A stretch of 64,000 nt of DNA from Bombardia bombarda (Eukaryota > Ascomycota > Sordariomycetes > Sordariales > Lasiosphaeriaceae): assembly GCA_030512295.1 (NCBI GenBank), contig JAULSR010000003.1, positions 1,116,001 to 1,180,000 of the forward strand, written 5' to 3'. Under the pieces are notes generated by a model that did not search any database, was not told where the DNA came from, and saw only the letters and a list, made by a program, of their open reading frames with translations. Below, piece by piece: positions 34,166-43,993 of the stretch (its first letter is position 1; the number at the start of each line of letters is the position of its first letter). The position numbers were made by a program, and so were the translations under genes.

Positions 34166-35989
34166 TCATCGTTCGGGCACCTGCTCATTAAATAGCTGGC
34201 CAATGATCTCCTTCATCGTGATCCGCTGGTTGGGATTGGGCGCCAGCATGTCGTAAACAAGTCGCTCCAGCTTGTCTTGTAGGTTCAGCCCAGCTCGCGT
34301 CATATTGATTTCGCTCAGCCACTGGCGCATGTGCACGGCAGCCTCTGGCTGTGGGTTTTGGTCCCTGGGGTGCCGGTGAACTTTGGCGATCAGCCAGTGA
34401 ATATGTCGAGGGTGGCCCCTGTGGCCTCTTGCATCCGGGAACCCAAGCTTTCCCAACACATAGAGCATGGTCACGCCCAAGGCCCATACGTCGCTCGCCG
34501 GCCCACGCTGCTTGAGGGCAATGAACTCGGGTGGGATATACCACGGGGTGCCACCGATTGATGGTGGATCTCGCGCGTGCGTAGAAAGACCAAGGTCGCA
34601 CAGTACAGCACCCCGCTCCCGGCTGTAGAGAATGTTTGCCGGTTTGATGTCGTTGTGGAGTAGGCCTCGGCCGTGGATGTACTGTAGAGCGCTGGCAATG
34701 TCGCGCAGAATGCGGAGCGCGTCGAGTCGGTCACCCGCGAAGAGATCAGTGCCGGCCGACCGCCATGTGCCTCTGGAGGTCAAGTCGCGCGCATCGACGT
34801 GCTCCATATACAACGACAGAAAGCGGGCATCGCCTCCATAGAGGCGCACAATGCTTCTGTGCTGAAGGTCTTCTTGGTATTGGAGCTCGCGCAGCCATAC
34901 GTCGGCTTGGTGAATCACGTTCCTCGCCTCGGCGGCACCATTGTTGGCCAAGGCGGGCGATCGCGTCTTCAGCACCTTCACAACAATCACACCATCAGGC
35001 ACTTTCGAGTAGTCGGCAGTAAAGACGCTTGATAAACTTGTCGACGCTATCGGTTCTCGTTTGGTGATGGTGTATTCGTCAAGCTCACAGCCGCCTCGTA
35101 TCTCGACTGTCTCTTCTGTCTCGATATCTAGGAGAGGATGGCCGTTGGAGGTGGCAAGTTCCTTGCCCTTGTCGGCATTGGGGAGCGGGAAGACGAGTGG
35201 TTTTGTCTTTGCTGGAAGAAACATGATGACGCCGTCTTCGTTCTTGCCCCCTGTCCCGGACGGTCGAGGCTTCTTTCCCGGGCTGAGAGTATCGTCCTCG
35301 TCGGCCATAAATGATCTCTTACCAGACGAGCTGACAATATCGGTCAGCGATGACGCGTCAGAGGAAGCGCCAGACGCGATCCTGAGCCTTGCCGGACGCT
35401 TTTCCAGTATCCTGAAGTCCAGGACCTCAGATTCATTGAACTTAATGCGCCAGGTCCCCGGAATCAAGGCCTTATTGAACCCTGGACGGACTTCATACTC
35501 GGCCCCGGGGCTGCCCACCGGGTGCAGCGACGCTCTGGACAGCGTGAAAGGAACGTCTGAGCGGTTCAGGAGAATCTGATTGTCGCTGGCTGGATCATAA
35601 TAGAGCTCACACCATAGCGGTGGCCTGGGCGACGCATCATCCAGGCGCTCACCCGGTATCCTGACAGAGAATTTAATGTCTCTAGACGTCTGGGTTACAG
35701 CTAATACCTTGTGCTGAGATTGCTCATTCTCGGCCACCTCTGCGTGTAGCGCCAGCCACCTGCAGTTTTCCTGGTTTCCTGGACTGACGGAGCGGCTTCT
35801 TGTCAGTGGCCTCACCAAAATGCGAATATCCTCGTCCGGTGGTACGACCAGGTGGTCAAGCGACACTGTGCTGGTTGTGTCGTTGCTGAAGCCTCCCATG
35901 CGAGCGCTCAACAATCGCGCCTCGATCTCGGACTGTGAAAAGGGTTCCGTCTTCTCCGAGAACTCGGAGTATTCCCTAGGGTCGCCCAT
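34166..35989 (-). CDS. Serine/threonine protein kinase, unusual catalytic loop
   Basis: A single exon of 607 residues starting at the ATG at 35989 (context GCCATGG). The frame is open further upstream through a GTT repeat but contains no other ATG, so that part is leader. Residues about 53-200 form a beta-rich region of FHA-like size; this is a guess, with no clear FHA motif. Residues 205-300 are a polar linker with a basic KKPRP patch. The kinase domain is about 307-600: Lys338 in VIVVKVLK, Glu368 in the alpha-C helix, catalytic loop HND (445-447) followed by IKPAN, metal-binding DLG (465-467), and TPWYIPPE in place of APE. HND instead of HRD makes it a non-RD kinase; DLG instead of DFG occurs in active kinases too. 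All catalytic residues are present, so it is probably active. Target and pathway unknown. Confidence 0.88.
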   Translation of the reverse strand: MGDPREYSEFSEKTEPFSQSEIEARLLSARMGGFSNDTTSTVSLDHLVVPPDEDIRILVRPLTRSRSVSPGNQENCRWLALHAEVAENEQSQHKVLAVTQTSRDIKFSVRIPGERLDDASPRPPLWCELYYDPASDNQILLNRSDVPFTLSRASLHPVGSPGAEYEVRPGFNKALIPGTWRIKFNESEVLDFRILEKRPARLRIASGASSDASSLTDIVSSSGKRSFMADEDDTLSPGKKPRPSGTGGKNEDGVIMFLPAKTKPLVFPLPNADKGKELATSNGHPLLDIETEETVEIRGGCELDEYTITKREPIASTSLSSVFTADYSKVPDGVIVVKVLKTRSPALANNGAAEARNVIHQADVWLRELQYQEDLQHRSIVRLYGGDARFLSLYMEHVDARDLTSRGTWRSAGTDLFAGDRLDALRILRDIASALQYIHGRGLLHNDIKPANILYSRERGAVLCDLGLSTHARDPPSIGGTPWYIPPEFIALKQRGPASDVWALGVTMLYVLGKLGFPDARGHRGHPRHIHWLIAKVHRHPRDQNPQPEAAVHMRQWLSEINMTRAGLNLQDKLERLVYDMLAPNPNQRITMKEIIGQLFNEQVPER

Positions 35990-36152
35990 GGCAAATAAAT
36001 GCACAATCGCGGGCACTTGCAGGTCCGGACTGTGCGAAATGGAACAATGATAATATAAACAGCGATGCAACAGCGATGATAAATGGCAATCGACGGCCTG
36101 ACGAACCAAGGGAAATGGTAGGCCGGCGCGGCGCGCGCAGTAACAAATGTGT

Positions 36153-36225
<73 letters not shown>

Positions 36226-38810
36226 AGTACGTGAGCGAATGAAACTGAGGCAGTTGAAAGATGATAGGCAGCACCCAAGAAAGCCGCAGTAACGAGATGT
36301 ACGATGGCGTTTGTCAAAGTGCAGAATGGTATGTGAAAAGGGAACAGACTGGGGATCCGACTGGATAAACAGGGGCCGACGGCAGCGGTCCGCAGTCCGT
36401 TGAGCGGGAGGATGATCTTGATTCAATGCTAGTGAGCAGCCATGGTTGCAGAATGACCGCCAGAGAGAACGGTCAGATGAGCCTGGTGAGGGTCCTGAGG
36501 GTCTGCGAAAGGGTTCGGGGACGATACGAATGAGCCCTGCCCGAGTCTCAGCCTCACTGGGAGAGAGGTCATTGGGGAGAGTCATCGAAACTCTGAGAAG
36601 GCAACGGTGCCGCGGCGGGTGCCTAGCCTCCAGTGGCTCACGCATGGCAATCCGTCATGTGGGCGCGAAGTGGGCGAGCTGGGAGAGGCGGTGTTTTGTG
36701 TTAGTGCAGTGGCTCATCGAACCCTGGCTCGCCTGGCTCTCGACTTTGAGATGAGATGGGCGACCCATCCTGTCGTCGTCTTCAAAACCATCGCGATTCC
36801 CGCTACCAGGCAAAGTGCGCGGCAGCCGTTGGAACAAATAACCTACGAAGCAGAACCCGGCTGTTCCACGCCAGAAACGCTCATTGGCGCGCCAAAGCAG
36901 CCATCGCGAGGCCTTGGACCTTCTCTGCGCAGAAGGTCGCCCGGGTCAGCCTCCAGGAACTGCAGTAACAGGTGACCAAGTGTGGCTCGTGTGTAGGTTC
37001 GTCCAGTCTCGTGCTGACCGATCTGCGAGTTTGGCGGAAGGAGCAGAGGAGGGAGGAAGAGGCAAGAAGAGGCCAGACGGGTGGCTGCCAGTTGGCCGTG
37101 GTTGCCTCTGGTCCATTGCCAGCCGCCCTCTGTTCCTCATCGTGTGGTAGTGTCGCCAAAAGAGGCGAGACTTTCCAGAGCTCCAAGTTCCAAGTTGGCT
37201 CCTGCGCCCGAGAGGACACCCTCTCTCGCCCTGTTGGATGGAAGTGTTGGACGACAGCCGGTCGTTCCATATTTGTCTGCGCGCTGCAGGCGCCTGCGGC
37301 CTAAAAAAGTGCGAGACCTGCAGCCCGAGGGCGGCGTCGGCTTCCTTTTCGACCCTAATGCCACACCACGTAAGACAGGTCCATCACCAATCAGTACTCC
37401 CACACCCCTCCCTGCTTGTTGAAAAGGGTGTGTGCTCGTCATCACGAGGCTCGCTTGCCTATCGTCATGCCATGAACGGCTCAGTCGACGAGGGAAACAG
37501 CCGCTCGCACCACACACTCACGCACATCATGTGCAAGTGTTCCGAACGCAGGAATTCTGCTTCATCGGCAGGACGATACGGGCTTGTATTCGACAGCACT
37601 CCGCTATCATGTGTGCGTCGATGGTTCGAGCAGCAACCCATTGTTTGCTCTCTGGACGAATTGGTGTTTGTTTCTTCACTTTGCGAGAGGAAAGCGATTG
37701 CTTGCTGCTTGCCCAGCGAAATGTGTTCAAAAGGTGTCGGGGGTGGCGTGACCGACACAAAGGGGTGAGGGAATGATAGAAACACACCTTTTGGTCGGGC
37801 GAAAACCGCCTGGACTGATGGCCAAGATGACGAAAAATCGCAAGTGGCTGCTGATGCTGCAGTAGCGCCGTCGACAGCGATTGGACAGAGCGCGGAATGC
37901 CTTTTGCCGATTGATTGGCTGCATGCATGCCATGCATGCGTAGTGCAATGCACTAGAGCAGGCGCAGTGCTCGTGTCCCGCTAGCGTATTATCCCTGCAA
38001 GGAAGGTACCAGGGCTAACGCACTTTTTGGTTCAAGAGGTAGCGAGCCTGTCGGAGGACCTCAGAACCTCGAAGAGCAAGTACAGGCTGCCGTAAGACTG
38101 GTGCGGGATCCACCCACACCCAGAAGCTGCTACCTAGGGCCGCGTACTGGGCACGTGAAGAACCTCCACACAAATTCCCACTACTTGCACACTGCAGGGA
38201 TCATCATCCGCCTGTCGCAGGCCCAGTCGCACCAGCCGCCTCCAATTGGCTGCGGCGCTGGCGGGAATGCAGGGTGGGCTGGTTCATACCTGGCCGGGGG
38301 GGCTTGCTGATGTTTTGGGTGTCCACCGCTCTGCCCAGGCCTCATCGCCTCGCTACTTTCCTGACACTTCACGGGCCCCAACCCCGGTCGAGACTGGGTC
38401 AACACCGGCCTTCACTCCTTTCTGCGTGCACACATCTCTCTCGACACCCTCTATCCTACCTGCCATTGACCACCGACGCTCCCTGGACGCCTACTTTCTG
38501 CAGAATTTCTCACCACCAAGCCCCGAAATTTTGCAGGAAGAAAGACGTTCAAGATGCCCTGTGTCCGTATCCACGTCTAGATGGCTTCCAGCGCCCATGC
38601 AAGACCCACAAGTCTCCGTCTCAACAGTCGTACACAGTAACCGGTTCTCGATTTTGGCTTCCTCTACCGCAGGCAAACGCCCTGCACAATTATTCTACAC
38701 GATACCCACCGCCGCTCTCCGCTCTCCTCTCCCGCCCTCCCGCTTCATCTCCAAGATCCTCTTCGTCAACGTCCCGCAGTTAGGTCCAGCAACACCCACA
38801 TCTCCAGAGA
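35990..38810. other. Divergent promoter region of the kinase and the gene at 38811
   Basis: A 2.8-kb spacer shared by two divergent genes. It holds the GTT repeat and, at about 38400-38810, a pyrimidine-rich stretch that is probably the leader of the downstream gene. Frames of 100-230 codons here overlap on both strands, start with non-ATG codons or lack domains, and I reject them as genes. An intron in the 38811 leader is possible. Confidence 0.45.
36153..36225 (-). repeat. (GTT)n microsatellite in the kinase leader
   Basis: About 24 GTT units on the plus strand, AAC in the mRNA direction, 165-235 nt upstream of the kinase ATG. In two reading frames it would encode poly-Asn or poly-Gln, but neither frame has an upstream ATG, so it is most likely untranslated. 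Confidence 0.9.
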
Positions 38811-40127
38811 ATGGACATAGCACAAGACCCTTGTTGGAGCTGGCCCCATTGGAAATTTGGCTTAAAGAGGGACGACCTCTTCTCCACGCTGCACGATCAG
38901 TACAACACCTTTCCCTCGACCATTCAAGACCCCGAGGCCTTCCACCATGATGTTTATGAGATATCCCACGAAGCCTCCACGACCAAGGAGTTCCACCATC
39001 TCCTCGAGGGCCGCAAGCAGCAGCGCCTCCGCGAATTGAACGAGTCTCTCGAGTCGGCCGCCTTCGAGATCATTGCCAGCCCCGACCTGATTGGCACCGA
39101 ACAGTGGCATCATGCCCTGCAGCTCTTCCGCACGAAGTCTCTGGACTCGCTCGTTCGCTACTTTGCATCCTACCTGCCCGAAGACCACCCTTGGCACAAG
39201 GGTTCGTCGGTGCGGTCTACGTCCGTCTCAGACAGGGGCAGCAGCGTCCACTCGCTTGCACACTCGCAGGATTCGTCCTTCTTTGGCGACGACGACTACT
39301 ACGATGAGCCCATCATGACGGATGAGCCCCTCGACGAAATGGAGTACCATCATCACCACCACCATTCGCATCTGCCGCCCTCCCCTCGCTCCATGACCAT
39401 GTGCTCCGACGCGTCGTCGCTGTCGACGGCTGCATCTCCCATGGAGGTTTCTCATCATCACAAGTACGATCTGAACATGCTGACGCCGGCTCGCACCCTC
39501 TCCATCTCGGAGTCGGAGCCGGACTGCTTCGCGGTACACAACGATCTTGAAGATGTGTCACAGCCTAACGAGCCGCAGTCTCCAGCGACGTCGGTCTCCG
39601 ACATGTCGGAGGTAGACACCTATGACGATGCGTTTATTCCCGAGGAGAAAGTAGGCAAGATAACATTGGAGGAAAAGGAAAAGGAACAGGAAAAGGAACA
39701 GACTCATGCTGAGTCTATCACCACCACTATCACCCCAACTGAAGAAGTCCCGGTGATCGATGTCGCGGAGTCTGAGACCCCGACACCGAAGCCCGAGCGA
39801 CAGTCGACGGCGTTTTTCGACATGAAGCCATCGCTTCCCCACAGACGCTACCGGAGCCTCTCGCCGTCGCGGCCGCATCCGCTCTCGCAGCAAGATACTG
39901 TGGGGTGTGCCCCGGTCATTGATCATAACGACAATGACGACCGCGACTCGCGAAGACGTGCGCCGCTGAAGTATGTGGAGTCTCTACAAGAACTCAGGTT
40001 GAGGAGGAGGGAGTGCAGTCCGATGCAGAGGAGGAGAGGAAGGTGTCCTGGACAGGAGGCTACTCGTGTCCAAAAGGCGGTGCCAGAATCCATTCGGCTG
40101 TGGCCCAGGGGTCGGAGACGGGCCTAG
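38811..40127 (+). CDS. Hypothetical low-complexity protein
   Basis: A single open frame of 438 residues. The ATG at 38811 is the first after an in-frame TAG at 38781. Residues 1-125 look folded and helical (FSTLHDQYNTFPSTIQDPEAFHHDVYEI..., LRELNESLESAAFEIIASPDLI, LQLFRTKSLDSLVRYFASYLP). The remainder is Ser/Asp/Glu-rich and mostly disordered: an acidic patch DDDYYDEP, a run of six histidines near residue 180, an EKEKEQEKEQ repeat near 290, a serine/arginine stretch (RRYRSLSPSRPHP), and a basic C-terminus ending RPRG-like. No signal peptide or membrane segment is seen. I do not recognise the family. The SP-rich basic end could be a phosphorylated or nuclear region, which is inference only. A frame change at the C-terminus by an unseen intron is possible. 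Confidence 0.72.
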   Translation: MDIAQDPCWSWPHWKFGLKRDDLFSTLHDQYNTFPSTIQDPEAFHHDVYEISHEASTTKEFHHLLEGRKQQRLRELNESLESAAFEIIASPDLIGTEQWHHALQLFRTKSLDSLVRYFASYLPEDHPWHKGSSVRSTSVSDRGSSVHSLAHSQDSSFFGDDDYYDEPIMTDEPLDEMEYHHHHHHSHLPPSPRSMTMCSDASSLSTAASPMEVSHHHKYDLNMLTPARTLSISESEPDCFAVHNDLEDVSQPNEPQSPATSVSDMSEVDTYDDAFIPEEKVGKITLEEKEKEQEKEQTHAESITTTITPTEEVPVIDVAESETPTPKPERQSTAFFDMKPSLPHRRYRSLSPSRPHPLSQQDTVGCAPVIDHNDNDDRDSRRRAPLKYVESLQELRLRRRECSPMQRRRGRCPGQEATRVQKAVPESIRLWPRGRRRA

Positions 40128-40920
40128 CCCGCGATGGTCGCCGTCAAAGCGGCGTGTCGCGGTGTGTCGGTCTGTATGTGTGTGCGTACGGACATGTACG
40201 TGCGTGCGTGCGTGTGTGTGTGTGTGTGTGTGCATGGTGTTTTTGGCGTTCCGGAGGCTCAAAGGTGGAATGGGCCTACCGATACCCCCTTGTACATATG
40301 TCCTTCCACAGGCTGTACATATCTTTTGGTTTATTTGTTATATCGCTCGGTAATGATGATGGCAATGTCCTCACTGACATTTTTTAGCGTGATGATACTT
40401 TTCTCGTTGCAAGTGCAACATTTGTACGGTATGGTATTGTTCTTGGTGCTTTGTTGACATGGTGATGCTTTCCCCGCCCCCTGTGATGCGGGGTTCTTGG
40501 TGTTTTGAATCCAACAACAGCACGGGCACATAGCTGTCTTGTGTCTACCACGGCTTGTCTACATGCCTACCTATACATTTACTGGCAGAGCCCACTTTAT
40601 ATATCTTTACGCTGCTAATGTTTCCTTTTTATCACTTCCATGCGGACGGAGGGGCTATGGACTAAGTTGCTGCCAGAGTCTTTACTGACTGCTCATTCAT
40701 CTGTCACACTTGATGTTACTAACAGTGCTTTAGATGTACACTACTATACTTGCTCTTGCAGTTCCGGCTGATAATACTAATACTTCGCAGTGATGACAAG
40801 TGTTGCGGATGATCGGTGATGATCAATGACAAGAGGGCCAACTTGCCGAATGCTATGACCAAGAATGAGCGCAGCCCAGCTCTTACGTGACCAACTACAA
40901 CTAGGTATATTCATGGAAGC

Positions 40921-40954
40921 TTGAAGAGAGAGAGTATTTGAAGAGAGAGAGTAT
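40921..40954 (+). repeat. 17-bp tandem duplication
   Basis: The unit TTGAAGAGAGAGAGTAT occurs twice without a gap or mismatch. Confidence 0.9.
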
Positions 40955-41729
40955 TCACGCCAAAAGAAATATTGTATCTCATGTTATAGCAGACTAGAAC
41001 GTATTTACTCGTCCTTAAGAATAATGCTCTCACATCAAGGTCATAGAAACATAGCGGCTATGTATTTAGCCACTTTTTATTGTAATGGAGAGTGCGTGTA
41101 TTTTATATGCACGACCAGACAGGTCTTGTAACCAATCCTCCACAACAAATCAGGCCTGTCGCGCCTGCGGTGAACAAAAAACAAGATGAGATGAATCCAA
41201 GTCTAACCACGTTAACAGAGTCTTCAATATATGTTACTGCATTAACGTGATCACAATAACTAGTGAACAGTTTGATATCCTGAAATCCGCCTCATCCTAG
41301 ACCGCGCTCGGGGCCCTGGAGTAACACCCTTTTCTCTCAGTTCCGTTCGCTCGCAATCCAGAGAGAACTCGACTTAATGTCGAAGATTGCTGCCACGTCC
41401 CACAACCACGGGAGTACCAACGAAAGTTTGACCTCTTCCTGCTCAAATACAGTAGGTCTCACAATCGCCCGAACTTCACGTCGAATATTTTCACATTCCA
41501 CCTTTAAAGCCACAATGAGGACCGTGTGAACACAAAATTTCTGAGATAGATAAATGAATACTCAAAACCCCAGTTTAAATAAAAGAAACGCTCTCATTTC
41601 CAGCCCTCCCACCAATTATCGAGATATGACGTTCGCCGTAAAGCTTAGTCTGCTTGGACAAGCTGCTCTATCAAGAACTAATGAAGTTTGCTAGACTTGA
41701 TCTGACCGTACATCCTAAGAATTCTGGCG

Positions 41730-41954
41730 CTAGTAGGTCTCCAAGATACCAGTATAGCAGTTGCGAGTTGGAAATGTACAGAGACCCATGACAGCCAATA
41801 GTTCTAGTAGCTGGACGCCGTAGGTCTGCTGAACCTTCTCCGACTCCCTAGCGAGGAATTGATCAAGTGTTGTAAGACCAGGGACAAGCTTTAGGTAGGT
41901 GGTTAGCTCCAGTCCATTGGGGGCTGCGCCGATGCTGTTTCGCGAGGTGGGGCT
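41730..41954 (-). pseudogene. Possible protein-coding remnant, family unknown
   Basis: A 74-codon minus-strand frame between two stops, with an ATG only late in it. Its translation has an ordinary protein look (ELTTYLKLVPGLTTLDQFLA, then SEKVQQTYGVQLLELL) rather than the repetitive look of chance frames. It sits beside the P450 and ligase wreckage, so it could be a further piece of the same lost cluster. I cannot name a family. Confidence 0.25.
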
Positions 41955-42387
41955 CTAATATTCGTAATATGCACGTGTAACATCAGTACGCGCCGCAGGT
42001 ACACTAGAATAGACTACTTGAAGAGCACACAGTATGGATGTTTCTACTACACATGGCCCTGCAGATCATTAGGTACCTATGTGAGTTAGATGCGAGCTCA
42101 AAGCACCAAAGCACCCGACGACGACTTGTCGCCTCACCATCCTTTGTTGTCCATTTGGTGGATCTGCTGGACCCCCCTTTGCCTACTGACCTTTGCTCCA
42201 GCACGGATATGTCCCTCCCGCCCGGGAAGATGAATTGCTATATTTCACCCTCATTTGTCTCGAGGCAGCAAACGTAGCTCGTGCAACTTCTCATATCTCT
42301 AAGTCCACTTCCTCTTCTACATATCCCTGACATCCAGAATACACCACACTTCGTCTTTATGTTTTTATTGCAGACCAGCTCCGCAAG

Positions 42388-43174
42388 ATGGAGACTTTAG
42401 GAGGCCTTTTGTCAGGGCAGTCTGTCGCCGTCACGGTCGCTGTTTATTTCTGCTCTCTTGCATTCTACCGTCTTTTCTTGCACCCGCTCGCCGGCTTCCC
42501 AGGGCCAAAGCTCGCTGCCGTCACGCGCTACTACGAGGCGTACTACGATATTGTCCAGAATGGCCAATACACCTTCAAGATTGCCGAGATGCACTACGAG
42601 AAACTCTTCCGCCACGATGGACGATGGAACAAATACTGGTGGGCCATCGACGCCCACAACGCACACGACGGCATCATCTTCATCGCCGACCACGACCAGC
42701 ACAAACAGCGCCGCCAGCCGTTAAATGCCTACTTCTCCAAGACCGCAGTGGCCCGCCGCCAGGGGCTGGTGTGCGACAAGGTGGACAAGCTGTGCCAACG
42801 TCTGGCCGCCGCCGTCGCAGGGACGGGACGCGTCATTGACATTGGTGCCGCCTTGAGTGCTCTCTCGAGCGACGTATCGACTGATTACGCCCTCGGCAAG
42901 AGCGCCGACAACCTGCTTCGCGACGACTTTGGCTCCGGCATCACTCATTTCATGCAGGGCAACGGCGAGGTATGGCGGTTGACCAAGCACATCCGCTGGT
43001 ACGGGCCCGCCATGCTGTCCATCCCCAAGGACTTCCTCATCAACAACAGTCGCCACCGTCACCGGCGCCGGCTTCGAGACCACGGCGAGCGTGATGCGTC
43101 TGATTGTATACCACGTCTTCTCTAAGCCTGATATCTTGGCTCGACTGCGGGCTGAGCTCGCGTCTGTCTCATAG
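42388..43174 (+). pseudogene. Cytochrome P450, truncated and frameshifted
   Basis: From the ATG at 42388 about 220 codons read as a normal P450 N-terminus: a membrane anchor (VAVTVAVYFCSLAFYRLFL), the proline-rich hinge HPLAGFPGPKLAA, then RHDGRWNKYWW, IFIADHDQHKQRRQPLNAYFS and the helices up to IPKDFLIN. At about 43043 homology jumps to another frame, which gives the I-helix motif region TVATVTGAGFETTASV followed by HVFSKPDILARLRAEL and a stop at 43172. The segment normally lying between, some tens of codons, is missing. Everything after the I helix, including ExxR and the heme-binding cysteine, is absent. No intron borders can explain the jump. It cannot make an active enzyme. The truncation point abuts an inverted methyltransferase fragment. 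Confidence 0.85.
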
Positions 43175-43308
43175 ACATATCGACGTATCGTGCCATCAGT
43201 GTCTTCGAGCGAGTCTGCTAGCTTGCGCAACGACAGGAAGAGACTTTGACGGGCGGTGCTGTCGGCTGTCGCCGCCAAATGGGCGATGTTGGCGATGGCA
43301 GTGTCCAT
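43172..43308 (-). pseudogene. O-methyltransferase N-terminal stub
   Basis: From an ATG at 43308 on the minus strand about 46 codons resemble the N-terminal dimerisation region of fungal secondary-metabolite O-methyltransferases: IANIAHLAATADSTARQ, then LRKLADSLEDTDGTIRRYVY. After that the frame runs into antisense P450 sequence and the similarity ends. The SAM-binding domain is missing. The assignment rests on pattern memory of this short region and is moderate. Confidence 0.5.
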
Positions 43309-43720
43309 GATAGATACTAGGTATGGATACTGAGTATGTGGACGATGCAGTCTCAGATATGAACCTAGCGAAAGATAGAAACAACTTAGGACAGGTAGTA
43401 GACTGCTTAAGTACTTGTCCGTGGCCCATGTCGACGAACTAGTTCCTTGTATCCAGCCTCAAACAGAATAGGAAATATCCGAGGTCGCACAAAGGGCAAG
43501 TGACGGAAACCCGACATGAGATCAATTCCTATTCCGATCCGTCGAAAAAGAAAACAGCAGCCAATGGAAATGGGTGGAATCCCGAAGGCTTGCTCGTCCC
43601 TTTTGCTACCTATCGGACCAGTTTTCGTCAAACCTTTGACAAACCAACCAAAACAACCTAATACCTAACCACACCACCAACCACTGACCGCGACTCTTAT
43701 TGGGGTTAGTGGTTATATGG

Positions 43721-43993
43721 TTAGGGTGTTCGGGTTATGGTCAGACTTAGGATCCCCTCCTTGTCGATTCTCGCCTGGTGGCCTGTACGAAACCAGCCAT
43801 CTGGCGTGAATGCCTCCGCTGTCGCTGTCGGGTTGCGGTAGTAGCCGTCGAAGACTACTTCACCACGCAGCTCGAGATGCCCTGGGACGCCCGGCGGAGC
43901 TGACCGGCCCGTTGCGCCATGTGGGCGCCATGCCACAACCAACTGACGAGATACGCAGCCAATGGTGACGGAAAGAATACCTGATATCTGCAA
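43721..43993 (-). pseudogene. Adenylate-forming (AMP-binding) enzyme fragment
   Basis: A minus-strand piece of about 90 codons without an ATG. It contains late core motifs of the ANL superfamily: PPGVPGHLELRGEVVF, then GYYRNPTATAEAFTPDGWF and RTGHQARIDKEG. The A7-type motif normally reads TGD; here the aspartate that holds the ribose hydroxyls is His. After it the sequence runs into ILSLTITRTP, a blurred version of the following strand and GR-x-KD motif. The N-terminal ATP-binding half and the C-terminal subdomain are missing. The parent may have been a stand-alone acyl-CoA ligase or an A domain of an NRPS or PKS-like enzyme. Confidence 0.7.

Larger units (their letters stand above)
40128..42387. 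other. AT-rich spacer preceding the gene-relic region
   Basis: It starts with the 3' end of the 38811 gene, including a GTGC/GT tract (40201-40232). From about 40550 to 42000 the sequence is AT-rich and gene-free, with a 17-bp unit repeated twice (40921-40954). At 41730-41954 on the minus strand lies a protein-like frame without a start, listed separately. Confidence 0.5.

Noticed and set aside
35990..36274. N-terminal extension of the kinase with a poly-Asn tract
   Set aside because: The extended frame has no ATG before 35989; the ATG there has a good context.
37465..37953. Minus-strand 162-codon frame between the kinase and the 38811 gene
   Set aside because: Starts with GTG and overlaps other frames of similar length; likely chance in GC-rich promoter DNA.
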